Source: Sporosarcina sp. P34
Lineage (GTDB): Bacteria > Bacillota > Bacilli > Bacillales_A > Planococcaceae
Length of the DNA stretch: 64,000 bases
Direction: 5' to 3'
NCBI RefSeq assembly: GCF_002743375.1
Contig: NZ_PDZC01000001.1
Coordinates: 186,001-250,000, forward strand
The first letter of the stretch is position 1, and each line of letters opens with the position of its first letter. The notes beneath the pieces are model-generated. The model searched no databases and was not told where the DNA came from. It was given only the letters and a program-made list of their open reading frames with translations. The translations under genes were made by a program, and so were the position numbers. Shown in pieces: positions 46,651 through 56,531 of this stretch.

Positions 46651-47910
46651 ATGGAAACGGTTATTGCGTTTATAGTAATATTCGGGACACTTGTAGCATT
46701 TCATGAGTTTGGTCATTTCTTGTTTGCCAAGAGAGCTGGCATCATGGTTCGAGAGTTCGCTATTGGAATGGGACCTAAAATTTTAGCGATTCGCAAAGGT
46801 GAAACGCAATACACTATCCGCTTATTACCTATAGGGGGATATGTTCGGATGGCTGGTGAAGATTTCGATACAGTCGAGTTACAGCCAGGTTACCGTGTAG
46901 GCTTATTATTGAATGCTCAAGACGAAATAGAAAAGATTTACTTAAATCGAAATGTTTCCAATCCGAATATTTTAAACGTGGAAGTGGAGTCATCCGATCT
47001 CGATAAAAAATTATATATTGAAGGATATGACGAAGATGGACAATTGGTTCATCTGAAAATTTCCAGAACAGCTTTGATTATAGAAAAAGGGCAGGAGACA
47101 TTAATCGCTCCTTACGATCGTCAATTCGAATCCAAATCATTGGGTAGCAGAGCATTGGCAATATTTGCAGGGCCGCTTTTTAATTTCATCTTGGCATTTT
47201 TCATCTTCCTAGCTCTTGGTTTAATGAATGGTGTACCAACCAATGAACCGATTATTTCGGAAGTGAAGTCGGATACGCCGGCGGAGATGGCTGGTATGAA
47301 AAAAGGTGACTTAATCACAGGAGTCGACGGTAAGTCGATTGATTCCTGGATGAAGTTTTCCGAAGCAATCCAAAAAAGCGCCGGAGTCCCGATGTCAATT
47401 GAAGTGGATCGTGCGGGTAAGCAAGTGGTTTTGGATGTAGTACCTGATACGGTGGAAGACGCTGGACAGGAATTCGGTCAAATTGGTGTTATGTATTCAA
47501 GTCCGTTAGAAAAAGGATTTATTAAATCCATAATGTTCGGCGCTGAGCAGACTTATTCATGGACTGTGAAGATTTTTGAATTATTAGGTATGCTCATTAC
47601 GGGTCAGTTCACAATAGATGCACTGTCGGGTCCGGTAGGAATCTATAAAGCGACAGAAGAAGTGGCTCAACATGGTATTTTCAATTTAATGAATTGGGGC
47701 GCTGTACTAAGTATTAATCTAGGGATCATGAACTTACTGCCATTACCTGCGTTGGACGGTGGAAGACTATTGTTCTTCTTGTTTGAAGGCTTAAGGGGCA
47801 AACCGATTGATAAACAAAAAGAAGGTATGGTGCATTTTGTAGGTATTATGTTATTAATGGTTTTGATGCTTGTTGTGACATGGAATGACATACAACGATT
47901 TTTCTTCTAA
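46651..47910 (+). CDS. rseP: Site-2 intramembrane metalloprotease RseP/RasP
   Basis: Membrane zinc protease that cleaves anti-sigma factors and remnant signal peptides within the membrane. 419 residues. HEFGHFLFAKRAG holds His18, Glu19 and His22. A PDZ domain lies near residues 200-265 (SDTPAEMAGMKKGDLITGVD), and the third zinc ligand is in NLLPLPALDGGRLLFFLFE near the C-terminus. Four membrane helices are visible. It is followed by proS after 15 nt. Confidence 0.96.
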   Translation: METVIAFIVIFGTLVAFHEFGHFLFAKRAGIMVREFAIGMGPKILAIRKGETQYTIRLLPIGGYVRMAGEDFDTVELQPGYRVGLLLNAQDEIEKIYLNRNVSNPNILNVEVESSDLDKKLYIEGYDEDGQLVHLKISRTALIIEKGQETLIAPYDRQFESKSLGSRALAIFAGPLFNFILAFFIFLALGLMNGVPTNEPIISEVKSDTPAEMAGMKKGDLITGVDGKSIDSWMKFSEAIQKSAGVPMSIEVDRAGKQVVLDVVPDTVEDAGQEFGQIGVMYSSPLEKGFIKSIMFGAEQTYSWTVKIFELLGMLITGQFTIDALSGPVGIYKATEEVAQHGIFNLMNWGAVLSINLGIMNLLPLPALDGGRLLFFLFEGLRGKPIDKQKEGMVHFVGIMLLMVLMLVVTWNDIQRFFF

Positions 47911-47925
47911 AAAAGGTGGAAGTAT

Positions 47926-49623
47926 ATGATGAAACAATCGAAAACGTTTATACCCACAATGCGTGAAAATCCCTCTGAAATAGAGATGCGTTCGCATCAG
48001 TTATTATTGCGGGCAGGTTATATTAGACAGAATGCCAATGGTGTTTACACATATTTAACTCTTGCACAAAAAGTATTTAGAAAAATCGAATCGATTATCC
48101 GGCAGGAAATGGAAGCTATTGAAGGCATAGAGATTTCTTTGCCTGCACTGCAGAGCTCAAGTATTCTAAAGGAAACTGAACGATGGGATTCATACGGCAA
48201 GGAGATGTTCCATGTCGCCGACAGACAGACTAATCAATTGGCATTGAGCTCAAGCGATGAAGAAGCAATCATTGACCTACTCCGTGATGAAATTCGATCG
48301 TATAAAAAGTTACCATTAACAATTTTTCAAATCAAAACAAAATTCCGTGATGAAATAAAGCCGCGTGCAGGTTTACTTCATAGCAGGGAATTCATAAGAA
48401 AAGATGCCTATTCATTCCATTCAACGCAAGAGAGTTTAGATGAAAAGTATTTAGAAGTCATGCAGGCATACACCAATATGCTAACCCGTCTTGGTATGCA
48501 TTTCCGCATGGTAATATCGGATGGTGGAACAGATTCCCATGAGTTCATAGCGTTAACCGAAAACGGAGAAGATCAAATCGCATATAGCGATAGTTCTTCT
48601 TACGCTGCGAATATGGAGTTTGCCGAAGTCCATGAAGATTACGAGCTGTCCGATGAAAAACAGTTAGAGATGATAAAAATCTCGACTCCGAATCAACGAA
48701 CGATTGATGATCTTGCTTCATTTTTATCAGTTAGTCCGGAGCGTATAATTAAATCATTGGTGTATAAAGTGGACGATGATTTTGTTATGGTCATTTGCCG
48801 AGGCGATCATAGCGTCAATGAATATAAATTGAAGCGGTTTCTACATGGGAAACATATGGAGCTGGCAACAGAACAACAGATTGAAGAATTATTAGGATGT
48901 CATGCCGGTTCGATTGGGCCTGTGAAACTACCGATTGGTGTAAGGGTATATGCAGATCATGCAATCAAAGCAATGGTGAACGTAGTGGCAGGAGCGAATA
49001 TGGACGACTATCACTTATTGAATGTCAATCCTGAACGTGATTTTGCTATTGATGATTATGTAGATATTCGTTTCGTTCAAGAAGGGGACAGTTCTCCTGA
49101 TGGAATAGGTACGATTAAATTCACTGAAGGAATTGGTGTGGGACATTTACGAAAATTAGGCACCGTCTTCAGTGAACAGATGAAAGGAACATTCCTCAAT
49201 GAACATGGCAGAAAAAAGCCTTTCATTATGGGAAGTTATAGTCTCGGAATCTCTCGTTTACTGGCTACAATTGCCGAGCAGTTCAATGATGAAAAAGGAT
49301 TAAAGTGGCCGAAGCATTTAGCACCATTTGATATTCATTTGATTACAACGAATGTGAAGGATGAAGTGCAAACGCAGCTGGCGGATGAGTTATATGCTGT
49401 TCTAGAATCGTATCGATACGATGTGTTATATGACGATCGTGCTGAGCGTGCGGGTGTGAAATTCGCAGATGCTGACTTGATTGGTTTACCAGTACGCATT
49501 ATAATTGGCAAGAAAGCAAATGAAGGCATTGTCGAGGTTATGTACCGCCACAGTGGCGAGTCAATAGATTGGCAAAAAGAAGAAGTGTTGGAAAAGCTAC
49601 AATCCTTCTTTAGTGCAGATTAA
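47926..49623 (+). CDS. proS: Prolyl-tRNA synthetase, bacterial type, with altered signature motifs
   Basis: Class II synthetase with the inserted editing domain, 565 residues, the usual length. It starts KQSKTFIPTMRENPSE like Bacillus ProS. FRDE (Arg141), REFIRKDAYSFH and a conserved editing domain (RGDHSVNE, AGSIGPVKLP, VNPERDF) are intact. Several near-invariant positions differ: the LGPTHEE motif is LSSSDEE (residues 107-113), the ESGRW region is KETERW (82-87), the loop before GGTDSHEF (200-207) is about four residues shorter, and motif 3 is GSYSLGISR instead of GCYGIGVSR (436-444). It may be a clade-specific ProS or a specialised paralogue. Confidence 0.9.
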   Translation: MMKQSKTFIPTMRENPSEIEMRSHQLLLRAGYIRQNANGVYTYLTLAQKVFRKIESIIRQEMEAIEGIEISLPALQSSSILKETERWDSYGKEMFHVADRQTNQLALSSSDEEAIIDLLRDEIRSYKKLPLTIFQIKTKFRDEIKPRAGLLHSREFIRKDAYSFHSTQESLDEKYLEVMQAYTNMLTRLGMHFRMVISDGGTDSHEFIALTENGEDQIAYSDSSSYAANMEFAEVHEDYELSDEKQLEMIKISTPNQRTIDDLASFLSVSPERIIKSLVYKVDDDFVMVICRGDHSVNEYKLKRFLHGKHMELATEQQIEELLGCHAGSIGPVKLPIGVRVYADHAIKAMVNVVAGANMDDYHLLNVNPERDFAIDDYVDIRFVQEGDSSPDGIGTIKFTEGIGVGHLRKLGTVFSEQMKGTFLNEHGRKKPFIMGSYSLGISRLLATIAEQFNDEKGLKWPKHLAPFDIHLITTNVKDEVQTQLADELYAVLESYRYDVLYDDRAERAGVKFADADLIGLPVRIIIGKKANEGIVEVMYRHSGESIDWQKEEVLEKLQSFFSAD

Positions 49624-49626
49624 TCC

Positions 49627-49664
49627 AAGAAGGGGAGTCCGTTAACGGAACTTCCCTTCTTTTC
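49627..49664 (+). terminator. Rho-independent terminator after proS
   Basis: A 12-bp arm (49627-49638 with 49650-49661, one wobble) continues as CCG/CGG around a TTAA loop, followed by a short T run. It ends 24 nt before polC. Confidence 0.85.
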
Positions 49665-49687
49665 GCGATAGAATGGAGGAAATTTAG

Positions 49688-52600
49688 ATGGATGCCGCTC
49701 AAAAGTTTTTAACTTTACTGCAACAGACCGGACTGACAGATGATCAGTTCATGACCTATTTTCGAAACGGTGAGTTAAACCGTGTGACTATACAGAAGAA
49801 ATCAAGAGTGTGGAAATTCAATATCACACTCGATGAAGTGTTACCTATCGAGGTATTCCAAATTATGCAACAACGTGTTCATGAATCGTTCGCAGCTATT
49901 GCGAATGTCCATATTGAAATGGAAGTAAGAAAAAATGAAGTGAATGAACAATTAATTATAGATTATTGGCCACTAATCGTAGATGAGCTAGCGGATATAT
50001 CTCCTCCTATACGACAGTGTTTAGTGGAACAAAAGCCTCAGATACACGGCGAGAAATTATTGCTTACTTGCTCAAACGATTTGGAGTGTCAGACATTAAA
50101 AAATAAATATGTGGATATATTATCATCTCTCTATCAGCAATTCGGTTTTCCAAAGTATATGTTCGATGTATCGATTGTTGAATGCCATAACGCAGAAGAA
50201 GAACGTCAGCAATTTCTTTCGCAAAAGCAGCAGGAAGAAGATCTGTTATCCAAGCAAGCGTATCGTCAGTTGCAACAACGTGAAACGATGAAAAGCGAGC
50301 AAGGTGATTCTGACAGAGTATTATCTCTTGGTACACCGATCAAAGCAGGCGAGCCAGTGATGCCGATCCATGAAATACAAGATGAAGAAAGACGTTTGAT
50401 TATTGAAGGCTTTGTATTTGATGTGGAAGTACGAGAGTTGCGAAGTGGCCGTTCATTATTGACACTGAAAGTAACAGACTACACCGATTCCATCTTAGTT
50501 AAAATGTTTTCGCGTGATAATGAAGATGCAGAAATTATGAAATCCTTTAAAAAGGGTATGTGGGTAAGAGCTCGCGGTGGTATACAGAACGATACATTCG
50601 TACGTGACTTAATCATGATGGCGCAAGATATTGCCGTTATTCCTACTATTGAACGAATAGACAAAGCACCTGATGGACAGAAACGTGTGGAATTACATGC
50701 GCACACATCCATGAGTCAAATGGATGCAGTCGTTTCAGCGCCAGCATTAGTGGCACAAGCAGCTAAATGGGGACATCCAGCGATTGCCATTACAGATCAT
50801 GCGAACGTTCAGTCTTTCCCTGATGCTTATAACGCTGGGAAAAAACATGGTATTAAAGTGTTGTTTGGCTTGGAAATTAATCTGGTAGATGACGGTGTTC
50901 CGATTGTCTATGAAGAGCAACACCGTCTGCTTGAAACAGATACGTACGTTGTTTTTGACGTTGAGACTACAGGCTTGTCAGCTGTGTACGACACGATTAT
51001 CGAGCTAGCAGCTGTACGAGTGAGAGATGGAGAAATCATTGATCGGTTTGAACGCTTTGCCAATCCGCATCATCCGTTGTCTTCCGTGACGACGAATCTG
51101 ACAGGTATTACAGATGACATGGTAGCAAATGCACCAGAAGTTGAAGACGTAATGGCAGAGTTTATAGAGTTTATCGGGGATGCAGTGTTGATTGCACATA
51201 ATGCTTCGTTTGATATGGGCTTCTTTTATGCTTCATGTAAGCGAGCAAAAATAGAAACAATCGCTTATCCGGTCATCGATACATTGGAGCTATCTCGTTT
51301 CCTTTATCCCGAACTCCGAAATCACCGTTTGAACACATTGGCTAAAAAATTCGATATTGAATTAACACAGCATCACCGCGCCATTTACGATACAGAAGCT
51401 ACTGCATATCTGTTTTTGCGCCTGCTATCGGAGACACAAGAAAAAGGGATCAAGTGGCTGGATGATCTAAATAAGAATATTGGTGAAGGGGATGCGTATA
51501 AACGCTCACGACCTTCACATTGTACTTTACTTGCAACAGATGATGAAGGGCTGAAAAACTTATTTAAGCTCGTATCTATTTCGCATATGGACTTTTTCTA
51601 TCGCGTGCCTCGTATACCGCGTTCGTTACTTGTGAAATATAGAAAGGGAATAATCGTTGGTTCAGGCTGTGATAAAGGTGAAGTATTTGAAGGGTTAATG
51701 CAAAAGCCGATGGAAGAAGTAGAAGAAATCGCAAGCTTTTATGACTACCTGGAACTTCATCCAAAGCCTGTCTACTCGCATTTACTTGAACTCGATTTAA
51801 TACGAGATGAGTGGAACCTCGAGGATATTATGCGTAAGATGATCAAGCTTGGTAAAAAAACGGGATTGCCAGTTTGTGCAACAGGGAATGTGCATTACTT
51901 AAATGAGACGGATGCGACCTACCGGAAAGTTCTTGTTCGTTCACAAGGTGGAGCAAATCCGTTAAATCGACACTCGCTACCTGAAGTTCACTTCCGTACG
52001 ACAGATGAAATGTTGAAAGAATTTGAGTTTTTAGGTGAAGACGTAGCGAAAGAAATTGTAGTAGACAATCCATTGAAAATTGTTGAACGTATTGGTGAGG
52101 TGAAACCAATTAAAGATGACCTGTATACACCTACAATTGAAGGGGCGGAAGACGAAGTACGTGATCTGACGTATTCTATGGCACATCAAATATACGGCGA
52201 AACATTGCCAGAGATAGTTGAAGCGCGAATCATAAAAGAATTAACGTCTATTATTGATAATGGTTTCTCAGTTATTTATCTAATTTCACATAAGCTGGTG
52301 AAAAAGTCATTAGACGATGGCTATTTAGTTGGATCGCGGGGATCTGTCGGCTCCTCATTTGTTGCAACCATGATGGAAATCACTGAAGTGAATCCGTTGG
52401 CGCCACATTATGTTTGTCCGTCATGTAAAACATATGAATTTTTTGATGATGGTTCAGTTGGTTCAGGATATGATTTACCAGATAAAGCATGCCCAAATTG
52501 CCAGACGATGTTTAAAAAAGATGGTCAGGATATCCCGTTCGAAACCTTCCTTGGGTTCGCGGGTGATAAGGTTCCAGATATCGATTTGAACTTCAGTGGT

Positions 52601-53995
52601 GAGTATCAGGCGCATGCGCATAACTATACAAAAGAGCTGTTCGGAGAAGATTATGTGTTTCGTGCAGGAACAATAGGAACAGTAGCTGAAAAAACTGCTT
52701 ATGGATATGTTCGAGGGTATATGAATGATAACGATATCCAAATGCGTGGTGCGGAAATTGACCGACTTGTACAAGGATGCACAGGCGTAAAACGAAATAC
52801 GGGACAACACCCTGGTGGGATCATTGTAGTGCCTGATACAATGGACATCTTTGATTTTACACCGATTCAATTCCCGGCGAATGATCTAGAATCTAGCTGG
52901 AAGACAACACACTTTGATTTCCACTCCATCGATAATAATTTATTGAAATTAGATATTCTAGGGCATGATGATCCGACGATGATTAAAATGTTGGAAGATT
53001 TATCAGGCATCGATGCGATGTCCATTCCGCCCGATGATAAAGGTGTTATGGCACTGTTTAGTGGTACGTCTTCTCTTGGTGTAACAGAAGAACAAATTGA
53101 TTGTAAAACAGGAACTCTTGGCGTGCCAGAATTCGGAACGCGATTTGTGCGACAGATGTTAGAAGAAACGAAGCCGTCTACTTTCTCTGAATTAATACAG
53201 ATTTCCGGTCTATCACACGGTACGGATGTTTGGCTTGGCAATGCACAGGAATTAATCCAGAATAAAACATGTCAGTTATCAGAAGTGATTGGCTGTCGTG
53301 ATGATATTATGGTTTATTTGATCTATCAGGGACTTGAACCTTCTCTTGCATTTAAGATTATGGAATCAGTACGAAAAGGAAAAGGATTGACTCCTGAATT
53401 TGAAGAAGCGATGAAAGAGAATAAAGTGCCAGCTTGGTATATCGGATCATGTAAAAAAATCAAGTACATGTTCCCGAAAGCTCACGCCGCAGCATATGTA
53501 TTAATGGCACTACGAATCGCATACTTCAAAGTGCATCATCCAATTATGTATTATGCGACGTATTTCACCGTTCGAGCGACCGACTTCGATTTGGTGACGA
53601 TGTGTAAAGGTTCTGCAAGTATTCGAGCAAAAGTTAAAGAGATCAACGCCAAAGGATTGGACGCACTTCCGAAAGAGAAAAGCTTAGTAGTTGTTTTGGA
53701 AATAGCGTTGGAAATGGTGGAGCGAGGATTTACATTTGCGAAACCTGATCTCTATAAATCGGATGCGACACAGTTTCTTATTGAAGACAATAAACTGATT
53801 CCGCCATTTAACTCGATTCCTTCACTAGGAACAAACGTTGCAAAGACGATTGTTGAAGCGAGAAAAGACGGTGAATTTTTATCGAAGGAAGACTTCCAAA
53901 AGAGAGGTCGAGTTTCTAAAACGGTTGTGGAGTATTTGGATAACCTCGGTTGCTTGGAAGGGATGCCTGAAGCGAACCAACTATCCCTATTCTAA
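49688..53995 (+). CDS. polC: DNA polymerase III PolC (Gram-positive replicative polymerase)
   Basis: Main leading-strand polymerase with a built-in proofreader, 1435 residues. Order: N-terminal domain, OB fold (about 235-325), PHP part ([15 protein letters not shown] near 337), 3'-5' exonuclease with Asp424/Glu426 (FDVETTGLS), remaining PHP, polymerase core with [14 protein letters not shown] near 880, the four-cysteine zinc site CPSC...CPNC (about 905-940), the active-site Asp964/Asp966 ([13 protein letters not shown]), and the C-terminal beta-clamp motif QLSLF. ATG 49688 with GGAGG ahead. Confidence 0.98.
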   Translation: MDAAQKFLTLLQQTGLTDDQFMTYFRNGELNRVTIQKKSRVWKFNITLDEVLPIEVFQIMQQRVHESFAAIANVHIEMEVRKNEVNEQLIIDYWPLIVDELADISPPIRQCLVEQKPQIHGEKLLLTCSNDLECQTLKNKYVDILSSLYQQFGFPKYMFDVSIVECHNAEEERQQFLSQKQQEEDLLSKQAYRQLQQRETMKSEQGDSDRVLSLGTPIKAGEPVMPIHEIQDEERRLIIEGFVFDVEVRELRSGRSLLTLKVTDYTDSILVKMFSRDNEDAEIMKSFKKGMWVRARGGIQNDTFVRDLIMMAQDIAVIPTIERIDKAPDGQKRVELHAHTSMSQMDAVVSAPALVAQAAKWGHPAIAITDHANVQSFPDAYNAGKKHGIKVLFGLEINLVDDGVPIVYEEQHRLLETDTYVVFDVETTGLSAVYDTIIELAAVRVRDGEIIDRFERFANPHHPLSSVTTNLTGITDDMVANAPEVEDVMAEFIEFIGDAVLIAHNASFDMGFFYASCKRAKIETIAYPVIDTLELSRFLYPELRNHRLNTLAKKFDIELTQHHRAIYDTEATAYLFLRLLSETQEKGIKWLDDLNKNIGEGDAYKRSRPSHCTLLATDDEGLKNLFKLVSISHMDFFYRVPRIPRSLLVKYRKGIIVGSGCDKGEVFEGLMQKPMEEVEEIASFYDYLELHPKPVYSHLLELDLIRDEWNLEDIMRKMIKLGKKTGLPVCATGNVHYLNETDATYRKVLVRSQGGANPLNRHSLPEVHFRTTDEMLKEFEFLGEDVAKEIVVDNPLKIVERIGEVKPIKDDLYTPTIEGAEDEVRDLTYSMAHQIYGETLPEIVEARIIKELTSIIDNGFSVIYLISHKLVKKSLDDGYLVGSRGSVGSSFVATMMEITEVNPLAPHYVCPSCKTYEFFDDGSVGSGYDLPDKACPNCQTMFKKDGQDIPFETFLGFAGDKVPDIDLNFSGEYQAHAHNYTKELFGEDYVFRAGTIGTVAEKTAYGYVRGYMNDNDIQMRGAEIDRLVQGCTGVKRNTGQHPGGIIVVPDTMDIFDFTPIQFPANDLESSWKTTHFDFHSIDNNLLKLDILGHDDPTMIKMLEDLSGIDAMSIPPDDKGVMALFSGTSSLGVTEEQIDCKTGTLGVPEFGTRFVRQMLEETKPSTFSELIQISGLSHGTDVWLGNAQELIQNKTCQLSEVIGCRDDIMVYLIYQGLEPSLAFKIMESVRKGKGLTPEFEEAMKENKVPAWYIGSCKKIKYMFPKAHAAAYVLMALRIAYFKVHHPIMYYATYFTVRATDFDLVTMCKGSASIRAKVKEINAKGLDALPKEKSLVVVLEIALEMVERGFTFAKPDLYKSDATQFLIEDNKLIPPFNSIPSLGTNVAKTIVEARKDGEFLSKEDFQKRGRVSKTVVEYLDNLGCLEGMPEANQLSLF

Positions 53996-54076
53996 TGGGC
54001 TTGCAACGGTTGCTTCAGTTGCATTGTAAAAGGCCTTGTGATACGATTAAAACAACTTTTGCTATACGTCTTGCGG

Positions 54077-54110
54077 AAAAGAGTGGGGCTTCCCGCTCTT
54101 TTCTGTTGTT
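54077..54110 (+). terminator. Rho-independent terminator after polC
   Basis: AAAAGAGTGGG (54077-54087) pairs with CCCGCTCTTTT (54092-54102, one G-T) around GCTT, followed by a T-rich tail. It lies in the 141-nt polC-rimP gap. Confidence 0.9.
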
Positions 54111-54136
54111 ATTTTGAATTTCGGGAGGGATACCAT

Positions 54137-54607
54137 ATGAGTAAAATTATAGAGGAAGTCGAACAGTTAGCGAGGCCGATCGTTGAAGAATTGGGTCTTG
54201 AACTGGTTGATGTTGAGTTCTTGAAAGAAGGTCGCGATTGGTTTTTACGCGTCTACATCGATACACCTGAAGGGAATATTGACATAGATCAATGTGCGAT
54301 AGTTAGTAATAAACTTAGCGAGGAACTAGACGTTGTGGATCCGATTTCGCAAAATTACTTCCTTGAAGTGTCTTCTCCCGGGGCGGAAAGACCTTTGAAA
54401 AAAGATGAAGATTTTGAAAAAGCCGTGGGCCAATACGTATTCATCAAAACGTATGAACCGATTGATGGAATGAAAGAATTCGAAGGGTATTTACTCGGGT
54501 ACGGACCGGAACAGGCAAAAGTGGAAATACGGATCAAGACGAGAAAAGTGCTAGTGGAAATTGACAAAACGAAAATTGCATTCGCACGACTGGCAATTGA
54601 TTTTTAA
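54137..54607 (+). CDS. rimP: Ribosome maturation factor RimP
   Basis: 30S assembly factor, 156 residues from ATG 54137 (GGGAGGG 10 nt upstream); a longer in-frame start at 54038 overlaps the terminator and is rejected. LELVDVEFLKEGRDWFLRVY, YFLEVSSPGAERPLK and the C-terminal SH3-like half are present. It heads the nusA-infB operon as ylxS does in B. subtilis. Confidence 0.95.
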   Translation: MSKIIEEVEQLARPIVEELGLELVDVEFLKEGRDWFLRVYIDTPEGNIDIDQCAIVSNKLSEELDVVDPISQNYFLEVSSPGAERPLKKDEDFEKAVGQYVFIKTYEPIDGMKEFEGYLLGYGPEQAKVEIRIKTRKVLVEIDKTKIAFARLAIDF

Positions 54608-54690
54608 AGCGAAAAACAACCTCTGTCTAGCCTTGCGCTAGTGTCCGAGGAACCAAGAGCAACAACAATTGGAATGTAGGAGTGATGAAC

Positions 54691-55884
54691 ATGAGTAGTG
54701 AGCTACTCGACGCACTGACAGCTCTTGAACAGCAAAAAGGTATTTCAAGAGACGTAATAGTCGATGCAATTGAAGCAGCGCTTGTGACAGCGTACAAACG
54801 AAATTTTAACCAAGCACAAAACGTGCGTGTGGACTTGAATTTAAACAAAGGCACAATGGCTGTCTATTCACGTAAAGATGTAGTAGAAGAAGTAGAAGAC
54901 GAGCGATTGCAAATTTCATTGGAAGATGCACAACTCATCAATCCTGTATATGAACTACATGATGTCGTTGAGGAAGAAGTCACTCCGCGTGATTTTGGAC
55001 GAATTGCTGCCCAGACTGCTAAGCAAGTTGTAACCCAGCGTGTTCGTGAAGCCGAACGCGGTTTGATCTATGAAGAGTATATCGATCGTGAAGAAGATAT
55101 CGTCAACGGAATTGTAGAGCGTATGGATCCAAAAAACTTATTCGTTGGATTAGGAAAAGTGGAAGCGGTGTTACCGTCAAGCGAACAAATTCAAACAGAA
55201 TCATATGCACCCCACGATCGCATCAAAGTATACATTACAAAAGTGGAAAGAACAGCACGAGGACCTCAAGTCTTTGTTTCCAGAACACATCCAGGTCTCT
55301 TACGGCGTTTATTTGAACTAGAAGTGCCTGAAATATATGATGGTACAGTAGAAATCAAATCGATTGCACGTGAAGCGGGCGATCGCTCAAAAATCTCTGT
55401 CTATACAACAAACGAAGAAGTGGATCCAGTAGGTTCCTGTGTAGGTTCAAGAGGAGCACGTGTCCAAACTATTTCGAACGAATTGAATGGTGAAAAAGTA
55501 GATATCGTAGAGTGGTCTGAAGATCCGGTAATCTTCGTCGCAAATGCTTTAAGCCCTTCAAAAGTAATTGATGTACAAGTAAATGAAGAAGAGCGTTCTA
55601 CTACTGTTGTTGTACCAGATTACCAACTCTCCTTGGCGATTGGGAAAAGAGGCCAGAATGCAAGATTGGCTGCTAAATTAACGGGTTGGAAAATTGATAT
55701 CAAAAGTGAAACGGATGCCAGAGAATTAGGGATTTATCCCCGTGAGGAATCTCTTGCAATACCAGTAGAAAAGGTAGATGGTAGTGCAGATGACTACCTA
55801 GAAGCGTATGAGTATGAAGATGAAACACCAGCTGAATCAGCTGAAGATTTTGATTTATACGCAGATGAAGACAAAGAAGATTGA
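54691..55884 (+). CDS. nusA: Transcription elongation/termination factor NusA
   Basis: RNA polymerase-associated pausing and termination factor, 397 residues. Domains in order: NTD (1-125), S1 (about 130-200, EDIVNGIVERM), KH1 (about 225-295, SRTHPGLLRRLFELEVPEI precedes) and KH2 (DYQLSLAIGKRGQNARLAAK near 315). An acidic tail ends the protein. ATG 54691 is chosen (AGGAG 8 nt upstream); GTG 54682 and ATG 54685 are in frame. The 83-nt gap before it holds a modest stem (CTAGC/GCTAG core, 54620-54650) without a T run. Confidence 0.96.
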   Translation: MSSELLDALTALEQQKGISRDVIVDAIEAALVTAYKRNFNQAQNVRVDLNLNKGTMAVYSRKDVVEEVEDERLQISLEDAQLINPVYELHDVVEEEVTPRDFGRIAAQTAKQVVTQRVREAERGLIYEEYIDREEDIVNGIVERMDPKNLFVGLGKVEAVLPSSEQIQTESYAPHDRIKVYITKVERTARGPQVFVSRTHPGLLRRLFELEVPEIYDGTVEIKSIAREAGDRSKISVYTTNEEVDPVGSCVGSRGARVQTISNELNGEKVDIVEWSEDPVIFVANALSPSKVIDVQVNEEERSTTVVVPDYQLSLAIGKRGQNARLAAKLTGWKIDIKSETDARELGIYPREESLAIPVEKVDGSADDYLEAYEYEDETPAESAEDFDLYADEDKED

Positions 55885-55899
55885 TTTGGAAAGGATTGC

Positions 55900-56184
55900 A
55901 TGCTGATGGCGAACAATCGAAAAATCCCTTTGCGTAAATGTGCAGCGACTGGTGACATGTTACCTAAAAAAGAAATGATTCGAATTGTCCGTACGAAAGA
56001 AGGCGAAGTATCCGTGGATTTGACGGGAAAGAAGTCAGGCCGCGGTACATACGTTTCCAAAACGGAAGATGCTGTAGAAAAAGCACGGAAGCAACACTCG
56101 ATTGAACATCAATTGAATGTCAAAGTACCGGAAGAAGTATACGAAGACCTCTTGCATGCAATTCGTCGAGAGGCAATTAAATGA
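55900..56184 (+). CDS. rnpM: RnpM (YlxR) RNA-binding protein
   Basis: Small YlxR-family protein, 94 residues from ATG 55900 (ATG 55906 possible). KIPLRKCAATGDMLPKKEMI and SGRGTYVSKTEDAVEKA are family motifs. In B. subtilis YlxR has been named RnpM, an RNase P modulator. It overlaps ylxQ by 4 nt and sits in the conserved nusA-infB operon. Confidence 0.93.
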   Translation: MLMANNRKIPLRKCAATGDMLPKKEMIRIVRTKEGEVSVDLTGKKSGRGTYVSKTEDAVEKARKQHSIEHQLNVKVPEEVYEDLLHAIRREAIK

Positions 56185-56531
56185 TAAAAGATCCGACACC
56201 TATTTATCAATTGCTCGGTATGGCGGCACGTGCACGTAAAATTGTAACGGGTGAAGATTTAGTCGTACAGGCAGTTCGTGCAGGTGAAGCGCATCTGGTT
56301 ATCCTATCAGGTGATGCATCAAAGAACACAATGAAAAAATTAACGAATAAATGTAATACGTACAACGTTGAGAAGCATGTATTTGGAAGCCGTGAAGAAC
56401 TCGGGCATGCAATTGGAAAAGAAGCTCGAGTCGTTTTGGCACTAACAGATAAAGGATTTGCAAAAAAGTTATCCGAGCTTCTCAATGAATTTAATCGGAG
56501 GTGGGCTAATGACGAAAATGAAAGTACATGA
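56181..56531 (+). CDS. ylxQ: YlxQ, L7Ae-family RNA-binding protein
   Basis: 116-residue protein of the L7Ae/L30e family that binds kink-turn [22 protein letters not shown] and [18 protein letters not shown] are family features. It is a ribosomal-protein-like gene (also rplGA or rulQ in some annotations) with no settled function. ATG 56181 overlaps rnpM by 4 nt, and its C-terminal end overlaps the infB start by 23 nt. Confidence 0.92.
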   Translation: MIKDPTPIYQLLGMAARARKIVTGEDLVVQAVRAGEAHLVILSGDASKNTMKKLTNKCNTYNVEKHVFGSREELGHAIGKEARVVLALTDKGFAKKLSELLNEFNRRWANDENEST

